Origin: Candidatus Woesearchaeota archaeon
Lineage (GTDB): Archaea > Nanobdellota > Nanobdellia > Woesearchaeales > JAFGLG01
Reading direction: 5' to 3'
Length of the DNA: 64,000 bases
NCBI GenBank assembly: GCA_016928155.1
Contig: JAFGLG010000004.1
Coordinates: forward strand, 3,204-67,203
Positions 1-8,375 of this stretch are shown here, one piece after another. The notes beneath the pieces are model-generated. The model worked only from the letters and a program-made list of their open reading frames with translations, made no database searches and was not told the DNA's origin. Positions within the stretch are counted from its first letter, which is position 1. Every line of letters starts with the position of its first letter. The position numbers were made by a program, and so were the translations under genes.

Positions 1-99
1 CTCAACCCCTGTCTTCTCTACGATGTTCTTTATGTAGTCGCAGACCTGGTTGATCTTGCTTATGTCCGTGCTCGCTATTTTTATCCTTGCTTTCTGCAT
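1..99 (-). CDS. rps10: Ribosomal protein S10 (uS10), N-terminal part only
   Basis: The 33 codons visible begin [12 protein letters not shown] and continue with a [17 protein letters not shown] segment, which is the standard start of archaeal S10, a protein of the small-subunit head. The gene runs off the left edge of the window, so only the first third is seen. The start is the ATG at 97-99; the ATG at 108-110 is out of frame. It lies 57 bases downstream of the EF-1A stop, in the usual archaeal order EF-1A then S10, so it is probably co-transcribed with it. Confidence 0.93.
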   Translation of the reverse strand, partial: MQKARIKIASTDISKINQVCDYIKNIVEKTGVE

Positions 100-156
100 G
101 TTTGCACCATGGAAATATTGTATCCCCATGAAGGGAAAATAAATGATTAAAAAATT

Positions 157-1446
157 TTACTGAAGCTTCTTCTCCACAAGGTCTATGCACATTCCTGCAG
201 CTACTGTGGTTCCGCTGTCCCTGATTGCAAACCTGGACAGCTGCGGGATCTCTTTCTGCTTCTCGATGACCAGTGGCTGCATCGGCTTGATGACACATAT
301 TGCTGCATCGCCGTTCTTGACGAAGTCCGGGTTCTCCTGGAGCACTTCGCCTGTGGCCGGGTTCAGCTTCTTCAGTATCTTCTCGATCCTGCATGCGACC
401 TGTGCTGTGTGGATGTGGAACACCGGAGTGTATCCTATCGTGACAACAGAAGGATGCTGCAGTATGACCATCTGGGCTGTGAATTCTGTCGCGACTGTAG
501 GTGGATTGTCCACATGTCCGAGGACATCTCCTCTCGCTATGTCCTTTTTCGCTATTCCCCTGACATTGAAGCCCACATTGTCTCCTGGCTCTGCTTCAGT
601 CATCTGCTCGTGGTGCATCTCGATTGTCTTGCATTCTCCGACGATTCCCTTCCCTTCTCTTGCAGGGACCACTATGACCTTGTCTCCCACTTTCATGACG
701 CCTGTCTCTACCCTTCCTACTGGGACAACTCCGATGCCTGTGATGTTGTACACATCCTGGATCGGCAGCCTCAGCGGAAGCTGTGTGGGCTTCTCAGGCT
801 CTTTGAGGGTATCCATTGTCTCGAGCAGTGTCTTGCCTGTGTACCAGGGCATCTTGTCTGATTTCTTGACGACATTGTCGCCGACAAGTGACGCGATAGG
901 TACGAATGGTATCTCATCTGCCTTGTAGCCTACGCTCTTGAGCAGCTTCTTTGTCTCCTCGACGACCTCGTTGAATCTCTTCTCGTCGTACTTCATCATG
1001 TCCATCTTGTTCACAGCGACGATCATCTGGTTGACGCCGAGTGTCCTTGACAGGAAGACATGCTCCTTTGTCTGGGCTGAGACGCCGTCATTGGCTGCGA
1101 CTACAAGGACTCCTGCATCTGCCTGCGATGCTCCTGTAATCATGTTCTTGACGAAATCCCTGTGGCCTGGTGCGTCGATAATAGTGAAGTAGTATTTCGG
1201 TGTCTCGAATTTCTTGTGGGCCAGGTCTATTGTGACTCCCCTTTCTCTCTCTTCCTTCAGATTGTCCATGACAAATGCGAATTCGAATCCGCCTTTTCCA
1301 AGCTCTTGTGCTTTCTCTTTGAGCTTTCTCATGGTCTGTTCATCTATGGCTCCTGAGTCGAACAGGACCCTTCCTACTGTAGTTGATTTTCCATGATCAA
1401 CGTGTCCTATGAAGACCAAGTTGATGTGTACTTTTCCTTTTGCCAT
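157..1446 (-). CDS. tuf: Translation elongation factor 1-alpha (EF-Tu homologue)
   Basis: This 429-residue GTPase delivers aminoacyl-tRNA to the ribosome. The G1 motif GHVDHGKS is near residues 14-21, the G3 motif DAPGHRDF near 90-97 and the G4 motif NKMD near 146-149; domains 2 and 3 fill residues about 220-429. Length is normal for archaeal EF-1A. The start ATG is preceded by a strong Shine-Dalgarno (AAGGAGGAG) at 1452-1460. It has its own TATA box although it lies downstream of EF-2, so it is probably expressed both alone and by readthrough, ahead of rps10. Confidence 0.98.
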   Translation of the reverse strand: MAKGKVHINLVFIGHVDHGKSTTVGRVLFDSGAIDEQTMRKLKEKAQELGKGGFEFAFVMDNLKEERERGVTIDLAHKKFETPKYYFTIIDAPGHRDFVKNMITGASQADAGVLVVAANDGVSAQTKEHVFLSRTLGVNQMIVAVNKMDMMKYDEKRFNEVVEETKKLLKSVGYKADEIPFVPIASLVGDNVVKKSDKMPWYTGKTLLETMDTLKEPEKPTQLPLRLPIQDVYNITGIGVVPVGRVETGVMKVGDKVIVVPAREGKGIVGECKTIEMHHEQMTEAEPGDNVGFNVRGIAKKDIARGDVLGHVDNPPTVATEFTAQMVILQHPSVVTIGYTPVFHIHTAQVACRIEKILKKLNPATGEVLQENPDFVKNGDAAICVIKPMQPLVIEKQKEIPQLSRFAIRDSGTTVAAGMCIDLVEKKLQ

Positions 1447-1498
1447 ATTTGACTCCTCCTTGTGTTTGATTGGATTTGGAAATTCCCCTTTTCAGCCC

Positions 1499-1506
1499 TT
1501 TATAAA
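1499..1506 (-). promoter_or_regulatory. TATA box of the EF-1A gene
   Basis: The palindromic octamer TTTATAAA lies about 55 bases upstream of the EF-1A start and is preceded on the minus strand by an AT-rich stretch. Transcription would begin near 1475, giving a short leader that carries the AAGGAGGAG ribosome-binding site. The assignment rests on sequence and spacing only. Confidence 0.7.
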
Positions 1507-1622
1507 TGGTTGGACCTAATAATTAAAAAATGGGTCCTTTTTATATCTTTCGCCCATATATGAGGATAAGGTCATTTATAAAGACCTTGACTTTCTCTGA
1601 TGTGCTTTTGCTGTTTACCTGT

Positions 1623-3800
1623 CTACTGGTTCTCAGCTAGGCCTTTCCTTGACCTGATATTGGAAATGATCTTGGCCTGCAGCTCCTCTGGCAGCTTCTC
1701 GAAATTCTGGTCCACCAGGAAATGTATCCCTCTCCCTTCTGTGGCGGATCTCAGGTCTGAGGTCATCCCGAACATCTCTGCTACTGGCATCTTTGCTTTC
1801 ACAACTACAGTTGAGCCCATCTGCTGCATGTCCAATAGCTGCCCTCTCTTGTTTGAGATGAGCTTTGAGAGCTCTCCCATGTATTGTTCCGGTGCTTCGA
1901 ACTGCATCAGCTGGACTGGCTCGAATATGAGGGGATTGGCTGTTCTCATCGCGTCCCTTATGCCCTCCCTGACAGCAGGGTACAGCTGGGCAGGTCCTCT
2001 GTGGATCGCGTCTTCGTGCAGCTTGCAGTCCTCCAGTATCACTTTGACTCCGATGCATGGCTCTCTCGAAAGAGGCCCTGCATTCATGACATCTTCGAAC
2101 ATGTCCATGATCATCTCGATTATCTCGCCGATGTGGACAACGCCTCTTGTGGCATCCACGAGCATGTTGCCGTTGAATATGTCCCTGACATTCCTTGATT
2201 CTTTTGCGTCCATGCCGAGTTCCTGGAGAGCTTTCCATGTATCCTGGTCTTTCTTCTTTATCCTTCCTGATGTGAGCTTGCCTTCCTTGATGGCCAGCTT
2301 GTAGTCATCAGTGAGCGGCTCGACCTTGAAATACAGCTTGTTGTGCTTGTTAGGGGATTTACCTTCTGCCGCCTGCGGGCTCGCTTTTGTTATGGTCTCC
2401 CTGTAGACGACAATAGGCGGGCTTGTAGAGACTTCTACGCCTTTCTCTGTCCTGATCCTGTTCTCTATTACCTCAAGGTGCAGCTCTCCCATGCCGCTCA
2501 TGAGATGCTCGCCTGTCTCGTCATTTATCTCTATGACTATTGTCGGATCCTCTTTCTGCACCTGACGGAGGACTTCGATGAGCTTCGGCAGATCAGAAGG
2601 CTTCTTTGCCTCGATGGCTTTTGTGACTACTGGCTCGAATATGTGTTTTATCTGCTCGAACGGCTCCATGGGCTCGACTGATACTGTCTCTCCGGGCATG
2701 GCCCCTTTCAGGCCGACCACTCCTATGATGTTCCCGGACACAGCTTCCTCGATCAGCTCCCTCTTCGCGCCGTTGTAGACTGATACCTGCTGGACCCTGA
2801 CATGCTGCTTTGCCCTGTTCAGGTAGACCATGTCACCTTTCCTTATCTTTCCGGAGAAGAGCCTTCCTGCGCATACCTCTCCTGCATGGGGATCGACGAC
2901 TATTTTTGTTACGACAAATGACAGCTGCCCCTCTGGATTGCATGCCAGAAGCGATTGTCCTTCTTTGCTCTCAGGATCACCTTTCCATATCTTCGGGATC
3001 CTGTATTTCTGCGCTTCCATCGGATTGGGATGGTGGTTTATGGACATGTTGAGTATGACTTCGTGGATGGGCGCTTTCTTCGCGAGAGCCTTTATCTTGT
3101 CCTCGTCTCCTGAGGTGTATGCATCGATTATCTCCTTGAATGTGATCCCCTTCTCCTTCATGTAGGGTATGGACAGCGCCCAGTTGTGGAATGCGGATCC
3201 GAATGCCACGCTTCCCAGCTCGACATTGACATGCCATTTGGTCCTGTAATCCGGCTCTGCGATCTGGTCTATGAGCTCGTTCATCTTTGTGATGACCTTG
3301 ATGAATCTCTGCTGCATCGCCTCTGGTGTCAGCTGGAGCTCTTTGATGAGCCTGTCCACCTTGTTTATGAAAAGCACTGGTTTGACTCTTTCCTTGAGGG
3401 CCTGCCTGAGCACTGTCTCTGTCTGCGGCATGATTCCTTCCACTGCGCAGCAGAGCACGATTGTCCCGTCGATCGCCCTCATGGCCCTGGTCACGTCTCC
3501 CCCGAAGTCCACGTGGCCCGGTGTGTCTATGAGGTTTATCAGGTATTCCTCTCCCTTGAACTCGTGCACCATCGATACGTTCGCTGCATCTATTGTGATT
3601 CCCCTGTTCTGTTCATCCTCGTGGAAATCAAGGACGCAGGCCTTTCCTGCGAGGTCCTCTGACATCATGCCTGCTCCTGCGAGCAGGTTGTCTGAGAATG
3701 TTGTCTTTCCGTGGTCGATATGCGCGCTTGTGCAGATGTTCCTTATGTGTGTCGGCTTCTTCATGAGCCTTAATACCTTGTCAGTCATCTTTTCTGCCAT
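1623..3800 (-). CDS. fusA: Translation elongation factor 2
   Basis: This 725-residue GTPase catalyses ribosomal translocation. The P-loop SAHIDHGKTT lies near residues 25-34, DTPGHVDF near 92-99 and NKVDRL near 146-151. The domain IV loop contains DAIHRGPAQ, which holds the histidine that archaea modify to diphthamide; no diphthamide biosynthesis gene is in the window. The start follows a GGTGAT ribosome-binding site and lies 8 bases after the ndk stop, so EF-2 is read from the rpl7ae-ndk transcript. EF-2 directly behind ndk is less usual than the common rps12-rps7-EF2 order. Confidence 0.98.
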   Translation of the reverse strand: MAEKMTDKVLRLMKKPTHIRNICTSAHIDHGKTTFSDNLLAGAGMMSEDLAGKACVLDFHEDEQNRGITIDAANVSMVHEFKGEEYLINLIDTPGHVDFGGDVTRAMRAIDGTIVLCCAVEGIMPQTETVLRQALKERVKPVLFINKVDRLIKELQLTPEAMQQRFIKVITKMNELIDQIAEPDYRTKWHVNVELGSVAFGSAFHNWALSIPYMKEKGITFKEIIDAYTSGDEDKIKALAKKAPIHEVILNMSINHHPNPMEAQKYRIPKIWKGDPESKEGQSLLACNPEGQLSFVVTKIVVDPHAGEVCAGRLFSGKIRKGDMVYLNRAKQHVRVQQVSVYNGAKRELIEEAVSGNIIGVVGLKGAMPGETVSVEPMEPFEQIKHIFEPVVTKAIEAKKPSDLPKLIEVLRQVQKEDPTIVIEINDETGEHLMSGMGELHLEVIENRIRTEKGVEVSTSPPIVVYRETITKASPQAAEGKSPNKHNKLYFKVEPLTDDYKLAIKEGKLTSGRIKKKDQDTWKALQELGMDAKESRNVRDIFNGNMLVDATRGVVHIGEIIEMIMDMFEDVMNAGPLSREPCIGVKVILEDCKLHEDAIHRGPAQLYPAVREGIRDAMRTANPLIFEPVQLMQFEAPEQYMGELSKLISNKRGQLLDMQQMGSTVVVKAKMPVAEMFGMTSDLRSATEGRGIHFLVDQNFEKLPEELQAKIISNIRSRKGLAENQ

Positions 3801-3808
3801 TATATCAC

Positions 3809-4288
3809 CTATAGTGTGTGTATGTCATGCACTGATTTGTATGAATGGAGCTCGTCGTCCTTGAAATACAGAATTATCTCTTGCTTGGCCTCCTCGATAG
3901 AGCCTGATGCGTGGATGAGGTTCTTTATTGATTTCCCTTTGGCATCAGTGTATTCATATGAATGGTGGGCGAAGTCTCCTCTTATCGTCCCGGGCATGGC
4001 CTTGCGCGGCTCTGTCGGCCCGACTATCTTCCTGACTGTCTCCACTGCATGAAGCCCTTCCAGCACCATCGCGATGACCGGGCCTTCTGTGATGTATTTC
4101 TCCAGTCCCGGATAGAATGCTTTCTGGATGTGCGCCGCATAATGTCTTTTTGCGAAATCAGGTGTTATCCAGATGAATTTCATCCCGACTATCTTCATCC
4201 CTGCGTCTTCGAATCTTGAGATTATCCTGCCAGAGAGCATTCTCTGGACGCAGTCAGGCTTCAGCAGCACCAGTGTTCTTTGCAGCAT
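3809..4288 (-). CDS. ndk: Nucleoside diphosphate kinase
   Basis: The enzyme transfers the gamma phosphate of NTPs to NDPs through a phosphohistidine. The protein begins MLQRTLVLLKPD, the normal NDK N-terminus, and carries the active-site region NLIHASGS with the catalytic histidine. At about 159 residues it is slightly longer than the usual 135-155, with a short C-terminal tail ending HDIHTL. A longer reading frame starts at 4372 but would overlap rpl24e and add a segment not typical of the family, so the ATG at 4286-4288 is preferred. It sits 8 bases behind rpl24e in the conserved rpl7ae-rps28e-rpl24e-ndk order. Confidence 0.95.
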   Translation of the reverse strand: MLQRTLVLLKPDCVQRMLSGRIISRFEDAGMKIVGMKFIWITPDFAKRHYAAHIQKAFYPGLEKYITEGPVIAMVLEGLHAVETVRKIVGPTEPRKAMPGTIRGDFAHHSYEYTDAKGKSIKNLIHASGSIEEAKQEIILYFKDDELHSYKSVHDIHTL

Positions 4289-4296
4289 TTTGCCCT

Positions 4297-4470
4297 CTAT
4301 GCCTTGCGGACAAATTTCTTTGTCCACCTTGTCTCTCTCGGTTTCCTCTTTAGCTTTGTGTTCTTCTGGCATTTTGATGAGCAGAAATAGATCATCTTGC
4401 CGTCATTCTTTATGAGCATCTTGCCTGTTCCGGCCTCGATTTGCTCTCCGCAGAAGCTGCATTTTGCCAT
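4297..4470 (-). CDS. rpl24e: Ribosomal protein L24e
   Basis: This is a 57-residue protein of the large subunit. It carries a CxxC...CxxxC zinc-binding pattern (CSFCGEQI near the start, then CSSKCQKN) followed by a basic tail ending KKFVRKA. The start was placed at MAKCSFCG (ATG 4468-4470), the standard N-terminus, rather than three codons upstream. It lies 11 bases after the rps28e stop. Confidence 0.95.
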   Translation of the reverse strand: MAKCSFCGEQIEAGTGKMLIKNDGKMIYFCSSKCQKNTKLKRKPRETRWTKKFVRKA

Positions 4471-4481
4471 TTGTATCACCT

Positions 4482-4772
4482 TCAGCTGCTTCCTCTTCCC
4501 CCTTTGCTCAGCTGTCTTGCTTCTATTTCAGTCTCTCTGAGCATCAGGATGTCCCCTTCCTGGACAGGCCCTTTGACATTTCGCCTCAGGACCTTGTTCT
4601 TGTCTCTCCCGTCTAGTATCCTGCATCTCACCTGGATGGCTTCCCCTCTTGTGCCGGTCCTGCCGATTATCTCTTCGACCTTGGCAGGCCATGCCATCGA
4701 GAAGACGATCCCTTTCTTGATCTCTTCGGCAACAGCCTCTTCCTTGCCTTTCATCTTCCTTATCGCTGCCAT
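4482..4772 (-). CDS. rps28e: Ribosomal protein S28e
   Basis: The C-terminal two thirds match S28e, with [36 protein letters not shown] and the ending [13 protein letters not shown]. The family is usually about 70 residues. Here about 25 lysine- and glutamate-rich residues precede the conserved fold, and the reading frame offers an ATG both at 4772 and a few codons later, so the exact start is uncertain. It follows the rpl7ae stop by 8 bases. Confidence 0.93.
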   Translation of the reverse strand: MAAIRKMKGKEEAVAEEIKKGIVFSMAWPAKVEEIIGRTGTRGEAIQVRCRILDGRDKNKVLRRNVKGPVQEGDILMLRETEIEARQLSKGGRGSS

Positions 4773-4780
4773 TTTGGACC

Positions 4781-5131
4781 TTACTCCTTCCCTGCAAGTT
4801 TTGCTATCTCTTTGATTATGTTCTTTGCTTCGCCTTCCTGCACTATCGCGACGCAGGATGTCTTGACGCCTACGCCTGCTGCTGCGCCTAGCTCTTCCTT
4901 GCTTCCGACTGCTACGCAGGGTATCCCCTTCTCGTCTGAAAGCAGTGGAAGATGCATCACGACTTCGGGAGGTGTCACATCTTTTGCGATCACAACAAGT
5001 TTTGCTGTGGATTTCTCTATCGCTTTTGTGACCTCATTTGTCCCTTTCTTGAGCTTGCCTGTTGTTTTTGCTAACTCTATCGCTTCAAAGACTTTTTCTT
5101 GTTGATCTTTTTCTAGTTCTATGGTTGGCAT
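4781..5131 (-). CDS. rpl7ae: Ribosomal protein L7ae, K-turn binding protein
   Basis: This 116-residue protein belongs to the L7Ae/L30e/Gadd45 fold. It has the [20 protein letters not shown] segment that contacts K-turns and the downstream [20 protein letters not shown]. In archaea it serves in the large subunit and in C/D, H/ACA and RNase P particles. The start has a strong GAGGTGA ribosome-binding site a few bases upstream. It is the first gene of the rpl7ae-rps28e-rpl24e-ndk-EF2 transcript. Confidence 0.97.
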   Translation of the reverse strand: MPTIELEKDQQEKVFEAIELAKTTGKLKKGTNEVTKAIEKSTAKLVVIAKDVTPPEVVMHLPLLSDEKGIPCVAVGSKEELGAAAGVGVKTSCVAIVQEGEAKNIIKEIAKLAGKE

Positions 5132-5506
5132 TTGGTTTCACCTCATAGTAACTGCCTTATTTGATGAAATAAGCTCGAATTGAGCTGTTTTCCTATAATC
5201 GGGCACAATCCAGAAAGATTTGCCTCATTCCAGCGCATGACACCATTTTCTCGGCATCTGGCTATCATCAATCACAGGTGATATTTCAAAGAAAATAGGG
5301 GGTTAATAAATGTAGCGGATATCGGGGTATACAACGAGTTATATATGAAAATAAATGAAAACCTTATTTCCTTTGTCACTTATCATCTTTATTTCCTTTA
5401 TAAATTATTATCTTTATTTCCTTTATCGCCTTTATCACTTTATCAGCTGTCACCTTTATTGCTCCTCCCCTTTATCATCCAACCCTCATCCGCCCTTATA
5501 TCTCTT
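5132..5506. other. Intergenic region with a CTTTAT-rich low-complexity tract
   Basis: This 375-base gap separates rpl7ae from the end of the cis-prenyltransferase-like gene. It must hold the promoter of the translation operon (right-to-left), although no single TATA box stands out. From about 5360 to 5500 the plus strand is a run of short repeats of TTATTTCCTTTAT and CCTTTAT. Read from the minus strand this is purine-rich (ATAAAGG repeats). The short reading frames inside it have low-complexity composition, and I see no convincing gene. Confidence 0.6.
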
Positions 5507-6172
5507 TTATTCCAGGTCTTTCGGGCTGAATTCAGAAAAGCTTTTTTTCAGGAATCTCATTTCGCATTTAGGTGAATCCCATAGAAGGAATCCTCCTGAA
5601 GACTTCACATCCCCATAGATGAGCATGATGTCAGGAGGGATGAAGTATGAGCTGTACAGGTTGTCCTTTATCTCCTCTTCTGTTATGTCTTCTATCTGGA
5701 GCTTTCCCATGGTTGCCTTGCGTGTTATCATCCTGCATGCATCTATTATCTCCTCATGGCCGTCATAGTTGAGGCAGAGATTGAGGAAGTAGGAATCATA
5801 GTCTTTTGTCTCTTCAATGACTCGCTTAATGGTATTGACCACCTCGCCCCCGAGGTCATACCATTTGCCGAGTATGAATACCTTGACCTTGTTTGCCTTG
5901 ATGGTCTCATCAGTCTCGAGTTTTGCGAAGATGGAGTTCAGGCAATCTGTATTCTTCTCAGCCCCGGCCAGGTTTATTGTTATTATGGGTATCTCTTTTT
6001 CTGCCTGTGTTCTTATGATCTCGAATATCTTTTCTTTGCATTTTTCTGTATCCTTTTCGGGCATGTTGATTTCTGGTATGTTCAATGCTATTGCTATATG
6101 GTTCACCTTGCCCCTTTCGATCTTCCCCAAGCCTTTGAAGCCTGTGAGCCTCTGCATGTATTCTTTGAACAT
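5507..6172 (-). CDS. Degenerate cis-prenyltransferase (UppS-like) protein
   Basis: The 221-residue protein resembles undecaprenyl diphosphate synthase in its second half: LNLCLNYDGHEEIIDACR corresponds to the family LNYGGRxEI motif. PPDIMLIYGDVKSSGGFLLW corresponds to the PDLLIRTSGExRLSNFLLW motif, and the ending ECMR-FLKK-FSEF region matches the family C-terminus. The N-terminus keeps HIAIAL where active enzymes have HxAIIMDGNGRWA, so the catalytic aspartate and the GNGR phosphate-binding loop are absent. The RxSGE residues are also lost. It may be a non-catalytic subunit, like eukaryotic NgBR/Nus1, or have changed function. It diverges from the peptidase gene over a shared TATA box. Confidence 0.65.
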   Translation of the reverse strand: MFKEYMQRLTGFKGLGKIERGKVNHIAIALNIPEINMPEKDTEKCKEKIFEIIRTQAEKEIPIITINLAGAEKNTDCLNSIFAKLETDETIKANKVKVFILGKWYDLGGEVVNTIKRVIEETKDYDSYFLNLCLNYDGHEEIIDACRMITRKATMGKLQIEDITEEEIKDNLYSSYFIPPDIMLIYGDVKSSGGFLLWDSPKCEMRFLKKSFSEFSPKDLE

Positions 6173-6195
6173 GTTTTATAATATATTAAAAAAAC

Positions 6196-6203
6196 TTTAT
6201 AAA
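6196..6203. promoter_or_regulatory. Symmetric TATA box serving two divergent leaderless genes
   Basis: The palindrome TTTATAAA is the only TATA-like element between the start codons at 6172 (minus) and 6226 (plus). Its centre is about 27 bases from each ATG, the exact spacing at which archaeal transcription starts, so both mRNAs could begin at or next to their start codons. This supports ATG 6226 rather than the upstream TTG as the peptidase start. Confidence 0.7.
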
Positions 6204-6225
6204 GATTGCTGTTTTGGTCCAGAAG

Positions 6226-7095
6226 ATGCTTGACATTATTCTGTATTCCGCTGCCATCATGGCTCTGCTTATCAGCTCTGTGTCTGACCTGAAGATCAGG
6301 GAAGTTCCGGATTGGGTGAGTTACTCATTGATATTCTTGGCTCTCGCATCCCGGCTGATTTTTTCTCTGCATGAGCATGATTTCATCCCTTTCCTGCAGG
6401 GCTTGGTCGGATTCGCAGTGATGTTCCTCATCGCGCTGGCCATGTTCTATACAGGCCAGTGGGGCGGCGGTGATTCAAAGCTTCTCATGGGCATAGGCGC
6501 TGTCTTTGGCATCCCGTTCAGCCTCCAGCAGATCCCTCTGCTCGTCATATTCATTGTCAATCTGCTTTTCCTGGGAACAGTCTATGGTCTCATCTGGTCT
6601 GTAGCCCTGGTTGTCATCAGGTTCAGGGATTTCAGGAAAGAGTTCAAGGCATTGTTCAGGAAGAGGGTCTCTGTTATGAGCCTCAGGTATGTCCTGATCT
6701 TCTCCTTCTGCCTTTTCATACTTGTCTTCTTCACGAGGATACGTCTGCTTCAGGTGATGCTGCTGGCCCTTGCAGGCATTGCGATAATCACTTTTTTTGT
6801 GTCCATTGCTATCAAGGCAGTGGAGAATTCTTGCATGTACAAGCATCTTCCTCCTGAAAAGCTGACAGAAGGTGACTGGATTGCAGAGGATATCAAGGTC
6901 AGCGGCAGGCACATCTGCGGCCCTAAGGATCTCGGCATCTCGAAAGAGCAGATCAGGGAGCTTATCATGCTTAAGAAGCAGAAGAAGATAAGCAGGGTCC
7001 TGGTGAAAGAAGGCATCCCGTTTGTCCCTTCTTTCCTTTTCGCGATGATAGCGACGATGATGCTTGGCAACTGGCTTGCGTTAGTGATGAGGTGA
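6226..7095 (+). CDS. A24-family prepilin/preflagellin peptidase
   Basis: This membrane aspartyl protease cleaves class III signal peptides of archaeal pilins and archaellins. Both catalytic aspartates are visible: one in SDLKIREVPDW near residue 17 and the other in GGGDSKLL near residue 84. The protein has about six hydrophobic helices, then a long C-terminal cytoplasmic part (residues about 195-270) and a final hydrophobic helix. At 289 residues it is longer than FlaK (about 230), like several euryarchaeal EppA/PibD relatives. A possible substrate, a tiny hydrophobic protein with a KAQGEG motif, lies far away at 50385. Confidence 0.88.
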   Translation: MLDIILYSAAIMALLISSVSDLKIREVPDWVSYSLIFLALASRLIFSLHEHDFIPFLQGLVGFAVMFLIALAMFYTGQWGGGDSKLLMGIGAVFGIPFSLQQIPLLVIFIVNLLFLGTVYGLIWSVALVVIRFRDFRKEFKALFRKRVSVMSLRYVLIFSFCLFILVFFTRIRLLQVMLLALAGIAIITFFVSIAIKAVENSCMYKHLPPEKLTEGDWIAEDIKVSGRHICGPKDLGISKEQIRELIMLKKQKKISRVLVKEGIPFVPSFLFAMIATMMLGNWLALVMR

Positions 7096-7099
7096 GACT

Positions 7100-7324
7100 A
7101 TGATATACTTCGGATATTTTGGTATGGCCGCTCTTCTGGTTTCTTATGCTCTGCTCAATACGAGATATAATGTGCTCTTCGTGCCGATCGCGACCATTGC
7201 AAGCATTCTCCTCACTCTCCATGCCATACTTCTCACTGACATCCCGTTCATTGTCGTCAATGGATTCATTGTCATCTTATTGGCGGTCAAATGGTATAGG
7301 GGCGACAAGAGATCCCATCTATGA
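7100..7324 (+). CDS. Small membrane protein, possibly CBU_0592-like
   Basis: The 74-residue protein has three hydrophobic stretches (residues about 3-18, 25-45 and 48-65) and ends in a basic tail KWYRGDKRSHL. The order GYFGMAALLVSYALLN followed by a short loop and two more helices recalls the CBU_0592-like membrane family, whose function is unknown. It has a GAGGTGAG ribosome-binding site overlapping the end of the peptidase gene and starts 4 bases after it, so the two are co-transcribed. It ends 2 bases before the convergent gene at 7327. Confidence 0.6.
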   Translation: MIYFGYFGMAALLVSYALLNTRYNVLFVPIATIASILLTLHAILLTDIPFIVVNGFIVILLAVKWYRGDKRSHL

Positions 7325-7326
7325 TG

Positions 7327-7920
7327 TTATTTACTTTCAAAAACATTCTTCAGGTTTTCCATAGGCCCGGAATCCAGCGGTGAAGGTTCAAGTATTGGCT
7401 CTTCATACGTCTTCGGGCTCGGTATCATTCGGGTTATCAATCCGATCACAAGATAGAATATCGGAGCAAAGAGCAGCACCGCAAGACCGAGTTGTAGGCT
7501 GAGGTCAATTTTTCCGTATATCACTGGTGTGAAAAAAATAATGAAGTAGGCTATCATCCTTATCTTGCCGAGGACTTTGACTCCCTTCACCATCTTCAGA
7601 CCGAAGATTATCACCAGTGCGCCATAGATTATTATCAACGCAGAGATACCTATCTTAGCATAGAAATATATTGTCTTCTCGAACCATTGTGTTGTGCCCG
7701 CTAGCGTCCTTAACCAGTCAACACCGGCCCAGATCAGCACCACACCATTTGTTATTGCATTGCCGAGGCTTGTCCCTTTCTTCTCTTGGAAGAGCTCCGT
7801 GAATATCCACATGAGGTATACAGGAACAAGTATCCAGAGGAGTTCGGGGAACCTGAATGGCGCAGAGAACAGCTGGCCTGATATGCTGAGCATCTCTCCT
7901 ATGTAGCTTATCGCGCTCAT
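7327..7920 (-). CDS. Integral membrane protein of unknown function
   Basis: The 197-residue protein has about five hydrophobic segments. The first holds FPELLWILVPVYLMWIF. A conserved-looking loop, ELFQEKKGTSLGNAITNGV, is followed by three or four more helices and a soluble acidic and proline-rich tail from about residue 165. No enzymatic motif is visible. It overlaps the start of the upstream HIT gene stop by 4 bases (ATGA type), so it is translated from the CYTH-HAM1-HIT transcript. I cannot assign a function. Confidence 0.6.
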   Translation of the reverse strand: MSAISYIGEMLSISGQLFSAPFRFPELLWILVPVYLMWIFTELFQEKKGTSLGNAITNGVVLIWAGVDWLRTLAGTTQWFEKTIYFYAKIGISALIIIYGALVIIFGLKMVKGVKVLGKIRMIAYFIIFFTPVIYGKIDLSLQLGLAVLLFAPIFYLVIGLITRMIPSPKTYEEPILEPSPLDSGPMENLKNVFESK

Positions 7921-8375
7921 TTGATTGCTTCACGGATCTTTTTCTTGAATTTATCTATTTCCATATCGACATATTCGGTATGGCCCGCCTTGAATGGCTG
8001 GTCGTCTGTTATGAATCTCGGTACGATATGGTAATGTACATGCGGGACTTCCTGCCCTCCTGCTTTCTTGATATTGACAAATATGTTGAGTCCGTCGCAG
8101 AGCAGCCCTTCCTTGATGCCTTTGGCGACTTTCATCACTGCCTTCTGGAGCCTGCAGTGGCTCTCGTCATCCATCTGCAGAGGTGTCTCGGCATGCTTCT
8201 TCGGCATGACCAGTGCATGCCCTTTCGCTATCGGGTTTATGTCCAGCATTGCGAAATGCTCATCGTCCTCGTAGATCTTTGCGCATGGCATGTCTCCTTT
8301 TATTATCTTGCAGAACACACAATCTTTGATTGTGTGCTCGGAAATCTCAGATTTCCTTTGGATGCAGTCTGTCAT
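7917..8375 (-). CDS. HIT-family nucleotide hydrolase/transferase
   Basis: The 152-residue protein has the Fhit/HINT architecture. CVFCKIIKGDMP opens the fold near residue 19, DINPIAKGHALVMPKKHAE follows, and the catalytic triad is HVHYH near residue 121. Such proteins hydrolyse AMP-lysine, dinucleoside polyphosphates or adenylylated intermediates. About 17 residues precede the normal HIT start, but a clear GGAGGGG ribosome-binding site supports the ATG at 8375. It overlaps the genes on both sides by 4 bases, indicating translational coupling with HAM1 and the membrane protein. Confidence 0.92.
   Translation of the reverse strand: MTDCIQRKSEISEHTIKDCVFCKIIKGDMPCAKIYEDDEHFAMLDINPIAKGHALVMPKKHAETPLQMDDESHCRLQKAVMKVAKGIKEGLLCDGLNIFVNIKKAGGQEVPHVHYHIVPRFITDDQPFKAGHTEYVDMEIDKFKKKIREAIK

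Noticed and set aside
185-928. Long plus-strand open frame opposite EF-1A
   Set aside because: It is the antisense of a highly conserved gene and has no family resemblance or start signal; similar shadows lie opposite EF-2, FtsZ and the thermosome.
4289-4372. Longer NDK reading frame beginning MPEEHKAKEE
   Set aside because: It overlaps the rpl24e gene in another frame and adds residues not seen in NDKs; MLQRTL is the normal start.
5360-5500. Repeated CCTTTAT tract considered as an array of TATA boxes
   Set aside because: The units are irregular, overlap no start codon at proper spacing and look like simple low-complexity sequence.
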